A stretch of DNA of 64,000 nt, taken from contig NZ_AP026966.1 in the NCBI RefSeq assembly GCF_027923905.1, forward strand, positions 868,001 through 932,000, written 5' to 3'. Numbering within the stretch: position 1 is the first letter of the stretch; each line of letters starts with the position of its first letter. This document shows positions 42,745-51,194 of this stretch, piece by piece. The notes beneath the pieces were generated by a model. That model searched no databases. It saw only the letters and a list, made by a program, of their open reading frames with translations, and was not told the origin of the DNA. Both the position numbers and the translations under genes were made by a program. Source of the stretch: Massilia varians. Lineage in GTDB: Bacteria > Pseudomonadota > Gammaproteobacteria > Burkholderiales > Burkholderiaceae_D.

Positions 42745-43851
42745 ATGAGTTCCGCTTTTCCTCCTCAGCGGCTGCGCGCCCTGGTGCTGGGCACGCTCAT
42801 CGTGCTGCTGCACTGGCTGGTGCTGGGCTGGCTCACCGCGGGCACGCAGGGCATCGCGCTGCCGGCGCGCGAGGGCGAAGCCTCAATCAGCCTGGCGCAG
42901 CTGCTGCCGCCGGCGCCGTTCGACGCGCCGGCGACCGAATCCGTGCCGCCGCCGGCGCCGAAGCTGGTGCAGCCGCCCTTGCCGGACTTCGGACCGCTAC
43001 CCACGATCGCGGTGACCGAGGAGGCGGTAGGGGAGCCGGTGCGCCCCGGTCCGCCGGCGCAGGCGACCACGCTACCGGCCGAGCCCGCTGCCGCGGCGCC
43101 GGTGGCCATCCAAGCCGAACCGGCCGCGGCCGAACCCGAGCCCGGTCCGGCGCCGCTCGTGCACACGGTGCGGCGCTACCAGGTGGACGTGCCGCCGCCG
43201 GCCGAGCTCAGCTACAAGGTGGCGCGCACCGACGCCGACGGCACCACCTGGAGCGGCCAGGCTTTGCTGTCCTGGAAGCGCAACGACCAGGCTTACCGGA
43301 TGCGCTTCGAAGCCGGCATCAAGATCGTGTTCGCGCGCGTGAACCTGGCGGTGCTCACCAGCGAAGGCCATCTCGGCAACACCGGCCTGGCGCCGGTGAA
43401 GATGACCGAAAAGCGCCGCGGCCGGGCGCTGACGGCGACCCATTTCGACTGGCCCGCCAACAAGCTGAGCTTCTCTGCTTCGGAGGGCAGCTACGCCTTG
43501 CAGCCAGGCGCGCAGGACAAGGCCACGGTGCCGCTGCAGCTGGCTGCCATCGCGCGCGGCGACCCGGCCCAGCTGAGCGGCGACATCGACATCTTCGTCG
43601 GCGAAGAGCGCTGGGGCGCCATGTACACCTTCAAGGTGACGGGACCGGAGGACATCGACACCCCGCTGGGCCGTTTGCAGACCGTGCGCATCACGCGCCC
43701 GCCGAAGCCGGGTTCGTACAAGTCGCGGCTGGACATCTGGCTCTCGCCCGCGCATGGCTGGCTGCCGGTGCAGATCCGCAGCAGCGAAGCCAACGGCGCG
43801 GTAACCACGCAAACGGCGAGTGACATCGCCATGACCCAACCAGGATTCTAG
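42745..43851 (+). CDS. DUF3108 protein with TM anchor and Pro-rich linker
   Basis: The 368-residue protein has an N-terminal membrane anchor (residues ~10-35), a Pro/Ala-rich stretch to about residue 145 that resembles the periplasm-spanning part of TonB-like proteins, and a C-terminal DUF3108 domain (YKVARTDADGTTWSGQALLSWKR, DIFVGEERWGAMYTFKVTGPE). DUF3108 is a periplasmic beta domain of unknown role common in Burkholderiales. ATG 42745 starts just before the anchor. It ends 2 bp before the second DUF3108 gene. Confidence 0.83.
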   Translation: MSSAFPPQRLRALVLGTLIVLLHWLVLGWLTAGTQGIALPAREGEASISLAQLLPPAPFDAPATESVPPPAPKLVQPPLPDFGPLPTIAVTEEAVGEPVRPGPPAQATTLPAEPAAAAPVAIQAEPAAAEPEPGPAPLVHTVRRYQVDVPPPAELSYKVARTDADGTTWSGQALLSWKRNDQAYRMRFEAGIKIVFARVNLAVLTSEGHLGNTGLAPVKMTEKRRGRALTATHFDWPANKLSFSASEGSYALQPGAQDKATVPLQLAAIARGDPAQLSGDIDIFVGEERWGAMYTFKVTGPEDIDTPLGRLQTVRITRPPKPGSYKSRLDIWLSPAHGWLPVQIRSSEANGAVTTQTASDIAMTQPGF

Positions 43852-43853
43852 AT

Positions 43854-44606
43854 ATGCAAAACTCTGCCCTACGACATGCCGGCTGCGGCCTGCTGCTGGC
43901 GCTTACCCTGGGCACTGCCGCCGCACAGGATGCCCCGGCCGCCATCAAGCGCAAGTTCGAATTGCCGCCTTCGGCCGATCTCCACTACGAATTGCAGGCC
44001 CGCCAGCGCGGCTTCGGCCTGAAGGGCGAAGCCATCGTCAGCTGGCGCGCCGGCGACGGCAAGTACACCGTGAGCGCCGAATCGAAGGTGCCGCTGCTGG
44101 GCACCATCACCCAGGACCGCAGCAGCGGCACGATCGACGCCTTCGGCCTGGCCCCCGCCGAATTCGTCGAAAAACGCATGCGCAAGGACCCGACCACGGC
44201 CACCTTCGACCGCGAGGCGAAAGCGCTGCGCTTCAGCGAAAGCAAGCAGGTCTATCCGCTCAAGGGCGGCGAACAGGACCGCGTCTCGATCACCTGGCAG
44301 CTGGCCGCCGTGGCGCGCGGCGCCGGCGAGCGCTTCAAGCCGGGTTCCGAGTGGCCCTTTTTCGTGGCCGGCCGCCGCGATGCGGAAACCTGGGTGTTCA
44401 AGGTGATCAGGCGCGAAAAAGTGCGCACCGGCCTGGGCGAGGTCGAGGCCGTCCTGGTGGCGCGCCAGCCGGTGGCCGACAAGAAGGACCAGGTGCTCGA
44501 GGTGTGGCTGGCGCCGCAGCAGGAGTGGTACCCGGTCAAGCTGCGCTATGCCGACGGCGACAAGGAACAGATCGAACAGACCCTCAAAACTGTGACGAAA
44601 CCCTGA
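43854..44606 (+). CDS. DUF3108 protein, secreted
   Basis: A 250-residue precursor with a signal peptide (residues ~1-25, ...AAAQDAPA) and one DUF3108 domain (LHYELQARQRGFGLKGEAIVSWR, FFVAGRRDAETWVFKVIRREKV, LEVWLAPQQEWYPVKLRY). It parallels the preceding protein, which suggests tandem duplication with loss of the anchor and linker here. It is 2 bp after that gene, so the two form one operon. No activity is known. Confidence 0.84.
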   Translation: MQNSALRHAGCGLLLALTLGTAAAQDAPAAIKRKFELPPSADLHYELQARQRGFGLKGEAIVSWRAGDGKYTVSAESKVPLLGTITQDRSSGTIDAFGLAPAEFVEKRMRKDPTTATFDREAKALRFSESKQVYPLKGGEQDRVSITWQLAAVARGAGERFKPGSEWPFFVAGRRDAETWVFKVIRREKVRTGLGEVEAVLVARQPVADKKDQVLEVWLAPQQEWYPVKLRYADGDKEQIEQTLKTVTKP

Positions 44607-44714
44607 ATTGGATTTCACAAAATGCAATATTGTCTTGTTTTTAAGGCAATGGATAGGTGTGTCTTTCCTGCAATCGCGGGCCCCCGCAGCCGCTAGTTGC
44701 CGATCCTAAACTGT

Positions 44715-44752
44715 TATACTGGCGCCCCCGCGGACCGGTTGAGCCGGTCCGC
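44715..44752 (+). promoter_or_regulatory. -10 element and 5'-proximal hairpin of the SMC operon
   Basis: TATACT (44715-44720) looks like a -10 element, with only a weak CTAGTT at 44693-44698 as -35. Ten bases later GCGGACCGG (44730-44738) pairs with CCGGTCCGC (44744-44752) over a 5-base loop, a perfect 9-bp stem. The message would thus begin with a stable hairpin 19 bases ahead of the ATG. The gap 44607-44771 has no other feature. Confidence 0.5.
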
Positions 44753-44771
44753 GCCAGAGAACGGTACTTAT

Positions 44772-46142
44772 ATGATCGACCACCTTGGCGGCGCGGCGCT
44801 CGCCGTAGAATCCCTTTCGACTCCACTGGAAGACGACCCCCTGCAGGCGCACTTCCAGGACGGCGTCGCGCCCGACGAGATCGAGCAGGTTTACCACCTC
44901 AAGCGCGCCCAGCCCATGCTGTCAGCCTTCACGGCGCTGTTCCACGGCACCCAGGACGGCGTGCTGGTGCGCCTCCTGGTGCTGCGCGAGCTGGCCAGCG
45001 ACACTGGCGCATCAAGCTTCTCGCGTGCCGACATCAACAACAAGCTGGCCTACCTGACCGCGGAAAGCCTGGAGACGGTCCTGAACCGCCTGCGCAGCCA
45101 CGGCCTGCTGGCCTGGGACGGCCCCAGCGCCGTCTACCGCATCACGCCGCTGGCGCGCAACGTGCTGTCCGCGCTCGACACCCTGATCGCGCTGGCCAAG
45201 CCGGAAGAAGACGATGCCGAGATGGGCTTCCTGCTGTCGCAGGTGGCCGGCGCCCAGGCCGTGGGCGGGGTCACCGTGGAGCAGCTGCGCCACCTGCTGG
45301 GACGCCTGGTCGAACTCACCGAGGAGTTCCGCGACGCCATCGCTTCTGGTTCCGAATTCCGCCTGCGCACCTCGCAGGCGAAGTGGCACATGGCCTGCGA
45401 CTGGGTCGAGAAGGGCTCGGTCATCCTGCGCGCCATCCTCCAGGACCCGGCCGCCGACGCGGCCACCCACAAGGCGGCGCAGGCCATCGGCCGCGCCCAG
45501 AGCGCGCTGCTGAACATGCAGGGCATGTTCTCGCGCGCCCTGAACCAGATCGAGCGCCAGCGCGTGCACCTGGGCCAGTCCGGCCTGTCGACCACCGACG
45601 TGAAACGCTGGCTGCTGGCCCACGAGGACCTGGCCAGCCTGGCCGAGGACGCGATCGACCGTCCGGTGGTGCCGCTGTTCGGCACCCCGGCCGAGATGAT
45701 CGACGTGGCCGAGACCGAGCTGCTGCTCGAGCGCGTGACCTCGACCGGCCCGAAAGGCCTGCCGACCGGTACCGACGCACCCTTGACCGTCAACGACAAC
45801 CCGGCGATGCAGGCCGAACTGAACGACTGGATCAACAAGCTGGCCGACTTCGCCAACCTCGGCAACTTCCCCGAGTTCTCGGACAGCGGCCCGAAGAAGG
45901 TGGCGCTGCACGAGTCGCTGCTGCCGGCCAGCTTCGCCGTTGCGTCCTACCGGGCGTCGCTGCTGCCCCTGCTGGGCGATGCGTCCGAGGCCAGCCTGCA
46001 GGGCGCGACCGCCGAGCTGGCGCGCCTGCCCGTGAAATTCGAACCGACCGACGAGATGATCCAGCTCGACGACCCGGAAGTGGCGGCGATGTCGATCGCC
46101 TCCCTCTCACTGAATCTTGAAAGCGGTAACCCCGATGAATGA
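44772..46142 (+). CDS. Kleisin-like subunit of an SMC complex (MksF/JetA-like)
   Basis: The 456-residue protein opens with a winged-helix-like domain (residues ~30-135; RLLVLRELASDTGASSFSRADINNKLAYL, LRSHGLLAWDGPSAVYRITPLARNVLS), then a long helical region and another small C-terminal domain. This is the build of MukF/MksF/JetA kleisins, which close the SMC ring. The family cannot be named with certainty; assignment rests on position: it is first of three tightly packed genes whose last encodes an SMC ATPase. Its end overlaps the second gene by 8 bp. ATG 44772 is preferred; the frame is open 25 codons further upstream. Confidence 0.75.
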   Translation: MIDHLGGAALAVESLSTPLEDDPLQAHFQDGVAPDEIEQVYHLKRAQPMLSAFTALFHGTQDGVLVRLLVLRELASDTGASSFSRADINNKLAYLTAESLETVLNRLRSHGLLAWDGPSAVYRITPLARNVLSALDTLIALAKPEEDDAEMGFLLSQVAGAQAVGGVTVEQLRHLLGRLVELTEEFRDAIASGSEFRLRTSQAKWHMACDWVEKGSVILRAILQDPAADAATHKAAQAIGRAQSALLNMQGMFSRALNQIERQRVHLGQSGLSTTDVKRWLLAHEDLASLAEDAIDRPVVPLFGTPAEMIDVAETELLLERVTSTGPKGLPTGTDAPLTVNDNPAMQAELNDWINKLADFANLGNFPEFSDSGPKKVALHESLLPASFAVASYRASLLPLLGDASEASLQGATAELARLPVKFEPTDEMIQLDDPEVAAMSIASLSLNLESGNPDE

Positions 46143-46839
46143 CGACGCACAAATCCTGATCGCGCGCCTGCTGACGCACCAGACCCTGCGCCGCGACGAC
46201 AAGATGGTCAAGCGCGCGCTGTCGGACGAGCAGTTCCGCCAGGAGGTGGACAAGCGCCTGCTGGAATGCGGCCTGAAGCTGCTCGACAACGTCTACGCCG
46301 ACCACGTGACGATCGCCCTGCACCGTAACGTCGAGCCGAAGATCTTCGGCGCCAAGGACATCTGGCAGAACAACAACTTCGGCCTGACCCGCGACGGCGT
46401 GGCCCTCCTGGTGGTGCTGTGGGCGCAGATCATCCTCCCGAAGCGCGAGCGCCAGGAAACCCACACCACGGTGGCGGACGACCAGACCGACATGTTCGGG
46501 CAGGACACGCCGATCCCGCGTGCCGAGGATACCTCGATCGGCATCTCCTACACCGCGCTGCTGTCCGACTTCGGCGACAAGCTGGGCAAGAAGACCCGCA
46601 TGGACATGAACCTGGGCGTGCTGTCCAAGCTCGGCTTCATCGAGCGCCGCGGCGACGTGATCCTGGAAGGCCCGCTGCTGGACCTGATGATGGACACCGA
46701 CCTGCTGAAGGAGCGCATCATCAACGGCGCCCTGGCCGAGGTGTTCAAGCGCGCGCCGCTGGCCGCCGCCCCGCGCAAGATCGATGCCGCCAACGATGCG
46801 GTCGTCGAAGCCGCCGCTGACGAAGAAACTCCGAACTAA
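46135..46839 (+). CDS. KITE-like winged-helix subunit of an SMC complex (MksE/JetB-like)
   Basis: The 234-residue protein is mostly winged helix: DEQFRQEVDKRLLECGLKLLDN, DGVALLVVLWAQIILPKRE, MDMNLGVLSKLGFIERRGDVI with an acidic tail. MukE/MksE/JetB proteins have tandem winged helices, bind the kleisin and load DNA, and lie between the kleisin and SMC genes, exactly as here. ATG 46135 overlaps the previous gene by 8 bp; an upstream ATG at 46117 is less likely. It ends 9 bp before the ATPase gene. The function is inferred from the operon. Confidence 0.75.
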   Translation: MNDDAQILIARLLTHQTLRRDDKMVKRALSDEQFRQEVDKRLLECGLKLLDNVYADHVTIALHRNVEPKIFGAKDIWQNNNFGLTRDGVALLVVLWAQIILPKRERQETHTTVADDQTDMFGQDTPIPRAEDTSIGISYTALLSDFGDKLGKKTRMDMNLGVLSKLGFIERRGDVILEGPLLDLMMDTDLLKERIINGALAEVFKRAPLAAAPRKIDAANDAVVEAAADEETPN

Positions 46840-46848
46840 GGTAAGCCC

Positions 46849-49671
46849 ATGTTCCACATCAAATCACTCGAACTGGTCCACTGGGATTACTGGCAGCGGA
46901 TCAAGAACATCCCGCTGGACGCCAAGATCATCACGATCGCCGGCCAGAACGGCTCCGGCAAGACCACGCTGCTCGACGCGCTGCGCACCCTGTTCGGCCT
47001 GGACTGCTCGATGGGCCGCACCTATAAACACTATGCGCGCCACTCGGGCCAGCAGAGTGCCTGGCTGCGCGCCGTGGTCGACAACAAGCCGTCCGGCCGC
47101 CAGCTGTCGAACCGCCCGTTCCGCCATTCCGGCTTCTTCGCCGACGACGAAGTGACCCTGTTCTGCCAGGTGCAGAAGAACGGCGGCGACTGGAAGCGCC
47201 AGTACCTGATGCGCCCAGGGAACGTCGAGATCGAGGAAGTCACCGACGCCACCGACTGGCTGGGCGTGGAGAACTACAAGAAGCGCCTGGCCTCGGCCGG
47301 CCTGTCGCCGGCGATGTCGAAGGTGCTGGCGCTGGAGCAGGGCGAGACCGACAAGCTGTGCGAATACGCGCCGCGCCAGCTGCTGGATCTGGTGTTCCAG
47401 GTCTTCGGCGACAAGGAAGTGCTGGACGCCTACGACGAAGCCAAGCGCCACCAGCGCGATACCGAGACGGAACTGAAGCGCTTCGAGGCCGAACTGGAAA
47501 CCTCGCGCATCAACCTGGAAGGCCTGCGCCTGCGCGTGGCCAACTACCACCAGTGGGAAGACCTGCACAAGGAAAAGCGCGAACTGCAGGAAGAGGTGCT
47601 GCCGGCGCTCGAATACATTGAAGCGCGCGAAAAGGCCGCCTTCACCAGCCGCAACCTCAAGGAAGCCCGCAAGCCGCTGTTGCAGGCCGATTCGATCCTG
47701 GCCGAGAAGCGCCAGCAGCTGGCAGCCCAGCAGCGCGCGCTCACCGAAGCGCAGAAGCAGGAAACCCAGCTGGAACAGGAAGCCACCGAGCTGGCCAGCC
47801 GCCTCACCCAGGTCAACCAGAAGCTCAAGCCGCTGGAAAGCCTGCTGGAACAGAAGGAGCGCCTGCAGAAGCTGTCGCTGGATGCCGGCGCCGACCTGGC
47901 GGAAGTCGCCAACCAGCTGAACGAAAAAGAAGCGGAACTCGCCAAGCAAAAAGCAACGCGCGACAACATCGCCGCAAAAATCGCCGGCGAGCTGGCCACC
48001 ATCTCGGCGCTGCAGGGCAAGAGCGCGATGCCGGAGCCGGAAGCCCAGCGCCAGATGCGCCGTGCGCTGCGCGACGAGGGCATCGCCCATGCCATGCTGT
48101 CGGACATCGTCGAAGTGACCGATCCGAAGTGGCAGGGCGCGGTCGAGGGCGTGCTGGGCGGCTACGCCTCGGTGGTGCTGCTTGAAAAAGCCAAGGATGC
48201 GCCGGCGGCCTACCGCCTGGCCGAGAAGGAGCGCTATCGCCACTTCATCGTGCCCGACTGCGTCGAGGCGCCGGTGGTCAAGGATGCCAGCCTGCTGTCG
48301 GTGGTGCGTTTTTCCGGCAAGGCGCCGGGCTGGCTGATCGACCAGCTGGAACGCATCGAGCGCGTGGATTCGGTGGACGCCGGCTTCAAGTCGGATTGCG
48401 ACGAATGGATCACCCCGGACGCCTACCACCGCGAACGCCGCGGCGGACGCTCGCTGTTCGTGGAACCTTCGCGCTACCGCTTCGGCTCCGCCGGCAAGAC
48501 CCAGCGCCTGGAAGCGATCCAGAAGTCGCTCCCGGCACTGGAAGCGCAGGAAGACGCGCTGACCCTGGCGATCAGCAAGCTCGCCGCCGAGGTAGGCGCC
48601 TTGAAGGGCCGCATCGCCGGCGTCGACGCCGCCAAGGAACTGGCCGCGCGCCAGGCCGAGTTCGAGGAAGTCGCACGCGCGCTGGCCCCGCTCAAGGCCG
48701 AGCGCCTGGAAGTGGGCGCGCGCCTGGGCGAACTGTCGTTGCTGACCAAGAACGCGACGGTGGCGCGCACCCGCGCCGACACCGTGTGGCAGAACGCGCG
48801 CATGGCCCTGTCCGAAGCCGAAGCCGGCATGCGCCTGAACAACCGCCGCACGATCGAGCAGCGCCTTGAGCATGCCAAAGCGCTGCTGGCGCTGCGCAAG
48901 AGCTGGCGCGACGTGCCGAAGAACTGGAAGAACGCCGGCTGGCGCGGCGACCTGGTGGCCAAGCACCAGAACGCGCACCAGGTCAACCTGCGCCTGTCCT
49001 CGCTCGAGCACGCCCTGGCACGCGACGACTGGGAACAGGACAACACCGTCATCGACCAGTACGCGCGCCTGAACGACCAGCTCAGTGGCCGTCAATCCGA
49101 AACCGAGGAGCGCCGCTACCAGAACAACCGCGCGATCGAGGCCACCGCCAACGCGCGCGGCGCCTACATCGAGCGCCTGCGCTACACCATCAAGACCTAC
49201 TCCAAGAACATCAAGGAGCTGGGCGAGCTGGCGGGCATCGACGTGCAGGCCGATCCGGTGCGCCTGGAGAACGACGACGTGCAGCTGGCCCAGGCCGGCC
49301 TGCACGTGCGCTTCAAGTTCGACGGCAAGGACCAGATCGGCATGAACGACGGCGAGGCCTCTGGCGGCCAGCAGGTGATGAAGTCGCTGGTGCTCTTGAT
49401 CGGCCTGCTGAAGTCGGAAGAAGGCTCGGGCGGCTTCGTGTTCATCGACGAACCCTTCGCCCACCTGGATATCCGCAACATCCAGCTGGTCGGCGAGTTC
49501 CTGAAGAACACCGACGCCCAGTACCTGATGACCACGCCGCTGACGCACAACACCGACGTGTACGACCCGTCGGAGCTGACGCTCATCACCAGCAAGAAGA
49601 AGAAGGACGTGCAGTGGGCGCAGCCGATCTTCGTGCTGCAGCGAAGGAAGGACGAGGCGAAGGCCGCGTAA
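46849..49671 (+). CDS. Short SMC-type ATPase (MksB/JetC-like)
   Basis: The 940-residue protein has Walker A at residues 32-40 (GQNGSGKTT), coiled-coil ~190-390, an SMC-hinge-like region ~400-535 (DEGIAHAMLSDIVEVTDPKW, VEGVLGGYASVVLLEKAKDA), returning coil ~545-790, ABC signature near 836-845 (EASGGQQVMKSL) and Walker B with the catalytic Glu near 862-873 (GFVFIDEPFAHLD). It is a genuine SMC layout with arms of ~200 residues, shorter than Smc or MukB. It should form the ring with the two upstream subunits and extrude or bind DNA. RBS AAGGTAAG precedes ATG. Whether it serves chromosome folding or defence is not shown. Confidence 0.88.
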   Translation: MFHIKSLELVHWDYWQRIKNIPLDAKIITIAGQNGSGKTTLLDALRTLFGLDCSMGRTYKHYARHSGQQSAWLRAVVDNKPSGRQLSNRPFRHSGFFADDEVTLFCQVQKNGGDWKRQYLMRPGNVEIEEVTDATDWLGVENYKKRLASAGLSPAMSKVLALEQGETDKLCEYAPRQLLDLVFQVFGDKEVLDAYDEAKRHQRDTETELKRFEAELETSRINLEGLRLRVANYHQWEDLHKEKRELQEEVLPALEYIEAREKAAFTSRNLKEARKPLLQADSILAEKRQQLAAQQRALTEAQKQETQLEQEATELASRLTQVNQKLKPLESLLEQKERLQKLSLDAGADLAEVANQLNEKEAELAKQKATRDNIAAKIAGELATISALQGKSAMPEPEAQRQMRRALRDEGIAHAMLSDIVEVTDPKWQGAVEGVLGGYASVVLLEKAKDAPAAYRLAEKERYRHFIVPDCVEAPVVKDASLLSVVRFSGKAPGWLIDQLERIERVDSVDAGFKSDCDEWITPDAYHRERRGGRSLFVEPSRYRFGSAGKTQRLEAIQKSLPALEAQEDALTLAISKLAAEVGALKGRIAGVDAAKELAARQAEFEEVARALAPLKAERLEVGARLGELSLLTKNATVARTRADTVWQNARMALSEAEAGMRLNNRRTIEQRLEHAKALLALRKSWRDVPKNWKNAGWRGDLVAKHQNAHQVNLRLSSLEHALARDDWEQDNTVIDQYARLNDQLSGRQSETEERRYQNNRAIEATANARGAYIERLRYTIKTYSKNIKELGELAGIDVQADPVRLENDDVQLAQAGLHVRFKFDGKDQIGMNDGEASGGQQVMKSLVLLIGLLKSEEGSGGFVFIDEPFAHLDIRNIQLVGEFLKNTDAQYLMTTPLTHNTDVYDPSELTLITSKKKKDVQWAQPIFVLQRRKDEAKAA

Positions 49672-49674
49672 GCG

Positions 49675-49705
49675 AAGGGGAGCCTGGCCGGTTCCCCTTT
49701 TTATT
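49675..49705 (+). terminator. Intrinsic terminator of the SMC operon
   Basis: AAGGGGA (49675-49681) pairs with TCCCCTT (49693-49699) around an 11-base loop, followed by a T-rich stretch TTTTATT to about 49705. It starts 4 bases after the stop of the ATPase gene. The operon therefore ends here, ahead of the inserted element. Confidence 0.75.
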
Positions 49706-49735
49706 GTTGGCTTAGAACGTCATCCCCGCACTCCG

Positions 49736-49745
49736 GGGTCAGGTC
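49736..49745. repeat. Left stub of palindromic element cut by the insertion
   Basis: GGGTCAGGTC is the first part of the 17-base terminal repeat GGGTCAGGTCTGACATT. Bases 49737-49745 (GGTCAGGTC) recur at 51082-51090 as the target duplication of the insertion sequence. Joining 49745 to 51091 restores the intact element. Confidence 0.65.
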
Positions 49746-51081
49746 CTGACCCTTCCCCTCAAATTTTCACTACCTGCACCAGATTGATCAGTGTAAGTAG
49801 GGCGAGCTGGAAGGCGTGCCGATCTAGCCGAGGTCGCACGCAATCGGTCAAGTAATGACGTGCCAGGGTAAGTATCGAGAGCGTTGGCCCTGACTTCTTC
49901 GTGTTGCCATAGTTGATTTGGTAGCCAGCATTTGCTGCCGCCAAGCCGATCAGCCAGAGGGCATAGCTGATCAATGCTCCAAGCATCAAGAGCACTTCCA
50001 GGCGTTGGGGCGCGCGCGTCTGGCTTTCTGTTAATGCCATTCCCCATTGCGCATTTTTTAAATCCCGGAAGGTTTGCTCGATCTGCATCCGGCCAGCGTA
50101 GATCTCTACTACCTGTCTCGCACTCAATGCTTCCAAGTCCGAGGAGACGGCGAGTAACCAGGGTTCAACTTGGGCAGCCCTGTTCTTCTTGCTGTTGGAG
50201 CTCATTGTCTTCTTGCCGAAGCTGGTGCGGTGATGACGCCCTTGCGGTGCCTTTTTGTACAGCACCAGCTGGCATGGTGTCGCGTTGGCGCGTGCATACT
50301 GAAAACGGCCAAGACAGCGTGGCTTGGCTGTCGCTCCGGCATACCAAGTCTTGCATCCATCCCACTGTCCGGATCCTTCGGCACATACCATGTCACGGTT
50401 CCGGATACGCCCAACCCACGAAATGTGCATTCCCGTGGCCAGCTTGAACCACGTTGCCCGGAATCCGGCATCCGTGACCAGTATCGGCCGGCATTGATCG
50501 GGCAATAGCGAGCATAGCGTCTCGAGGAAGCAGCGGTGTACTTTTGAAGAACCCAGGTCGGATTCCTCGTGCACCTCTTCGTAAAGAACGAAGGCACGTC
50601 CCTTGACGGTGACCGCAGCACGCAAGAGATGCAAGCTTCCATCAGGCACCAAAACGGACCAGTCGACAGTAATGGCAATGTGCCGATGACCAGCCAGAAC
50701 GGCTTCGTCCAGAGCATGAAAAATCGTTAGCCGCTCAGACAACAGATGACGATTACTCAGCAGACGATCACAGCACTTGATGCGATGACGAATGCTCGTC
50801 TTCGCCTCTAGAGAGCGCCCCATCTTGACAACGCCAAGCCCGCCGATTCTGCCGGCCTCAGCCACTTTCGCGATGCAGCAGCGGCGCTTGGCATGGATCT
50901 GGGAACACTTCGTGTCCAACAGATTTTGTATGATGCGGTGTGCGTGCATGGTTGCTTCTCCTTCGCAGTTTGGTCGCTACGAAAGAGAGGGCTAACACAG
51001 CCATGCATGCACCAGCTTTTTTCACAGGAAGCTAACAGCAACCCCATCCACCTACAAGAAAAATATGTGGGGAAGGGTCAG
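49746..51081 (-). mobile_element. IS4-family insertion sequence, complete
   Basis: The 1336-bp element has terminal inverted repeats starting CTGACCCTTCCCC; the two ends match at 20 of the first 22 positions (left 49746-49767, right 51060-51081). It is flanked by the 9-bp direct repeat GGTCAGGTC (49737-49745 and 51082-51090), a length normal for IS4-family elements. It carries one transposase gene on the minus strand. The element is inserted within an older palindromic repeat, 75 bp after the SMC ATPase gene, and appears recent because both ends and the duplication are intact. Confidence 0.85.
49759..50949 (-). CDS. IS4-family DDE transposase
   Basis: The 396-residue transposase has the IS4-family YREK signature in YAGRMQIEQTFRDLK (Y-x2-R-x3-E-x6-K), with the catalytic Glu inside it. 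The other two acids are probably in ITVDWSVL and LVTDAGF. The reading frame is open throughout and begins with AAGGAG 11 bases before ATG, so the enzyme may be active. Its TGA overlaps the left terminal repeat. It is the only gene in the element. Confidence 0.92.
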   Translation of the reverse strand: MHAHRIIQNLLDTKCSQIHAKRRCCIAKVAEAGRIGGLGVVKMGRSLEAKTSIRHRIKCCDRLLSNRHLLSERLTIFHALDEAVLAGHRHIAITVDWSVLVPDGSLHLLRAAVTVKGRAFVLYEEVHEESDLGSSKVHRCFLETLCSLLPDQCRPILVTDAGFRATWFKLATGMHISWVGRIRNRDMVCAEGSGQWDGCKTWYAGATAKPRCLGRFQYARANATPCQLVLYKKAPQGRHHRTSFGKKTMSSNSKKNRAAQVEPWLLAVSSDLEALSARQVVEIYAGRMQIEQTFRDLKNAQWGMALTESQTRAPQRLEVLLMLGALISYALWLIGLAAANAGYQINYGNTKKSGPTLSILTLARHYLTDCVRPRLDRHAFQLALLTLINLVQVVKI

Positions 51082-51164
51082 GGTCAGGTCTGACATTCGG
51101 ACACGGACTGAGCAATACAATCAAAGTAATGCTCGAGCTCGTGTCTAAATGTCAGACCTGACCC
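51082..51164. repeat. Palindromic MITE/REP-like element, right remainder
   Basis: GGTCAGGTCTGACATT (51082-51097) mirrors AATGTCAGACCTGACC (51148-51163). With the G at 51081 and C at 51164 the arms are 17 bp, exact, and the match extends to GACACG/CGTGTC with two mismatches, 25 bp in all. The interior is short, about 34 bases, and non-coding. It has the size and arms of a MITE or a REP doublet. The insertion sequence lies in its left arm. Confidence 0.7.
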
Positions 51165-51194
51165 TCATAAAGGAATGGGGCCGGTAGCCCATTT

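Noticed and set aside
44772..49671. Complete Wadjet (JetABCD) defence system
   Set aside because: No JetD/MksG-like nuclease gene is found on either side, so the operon is reported only as an SMC complex.
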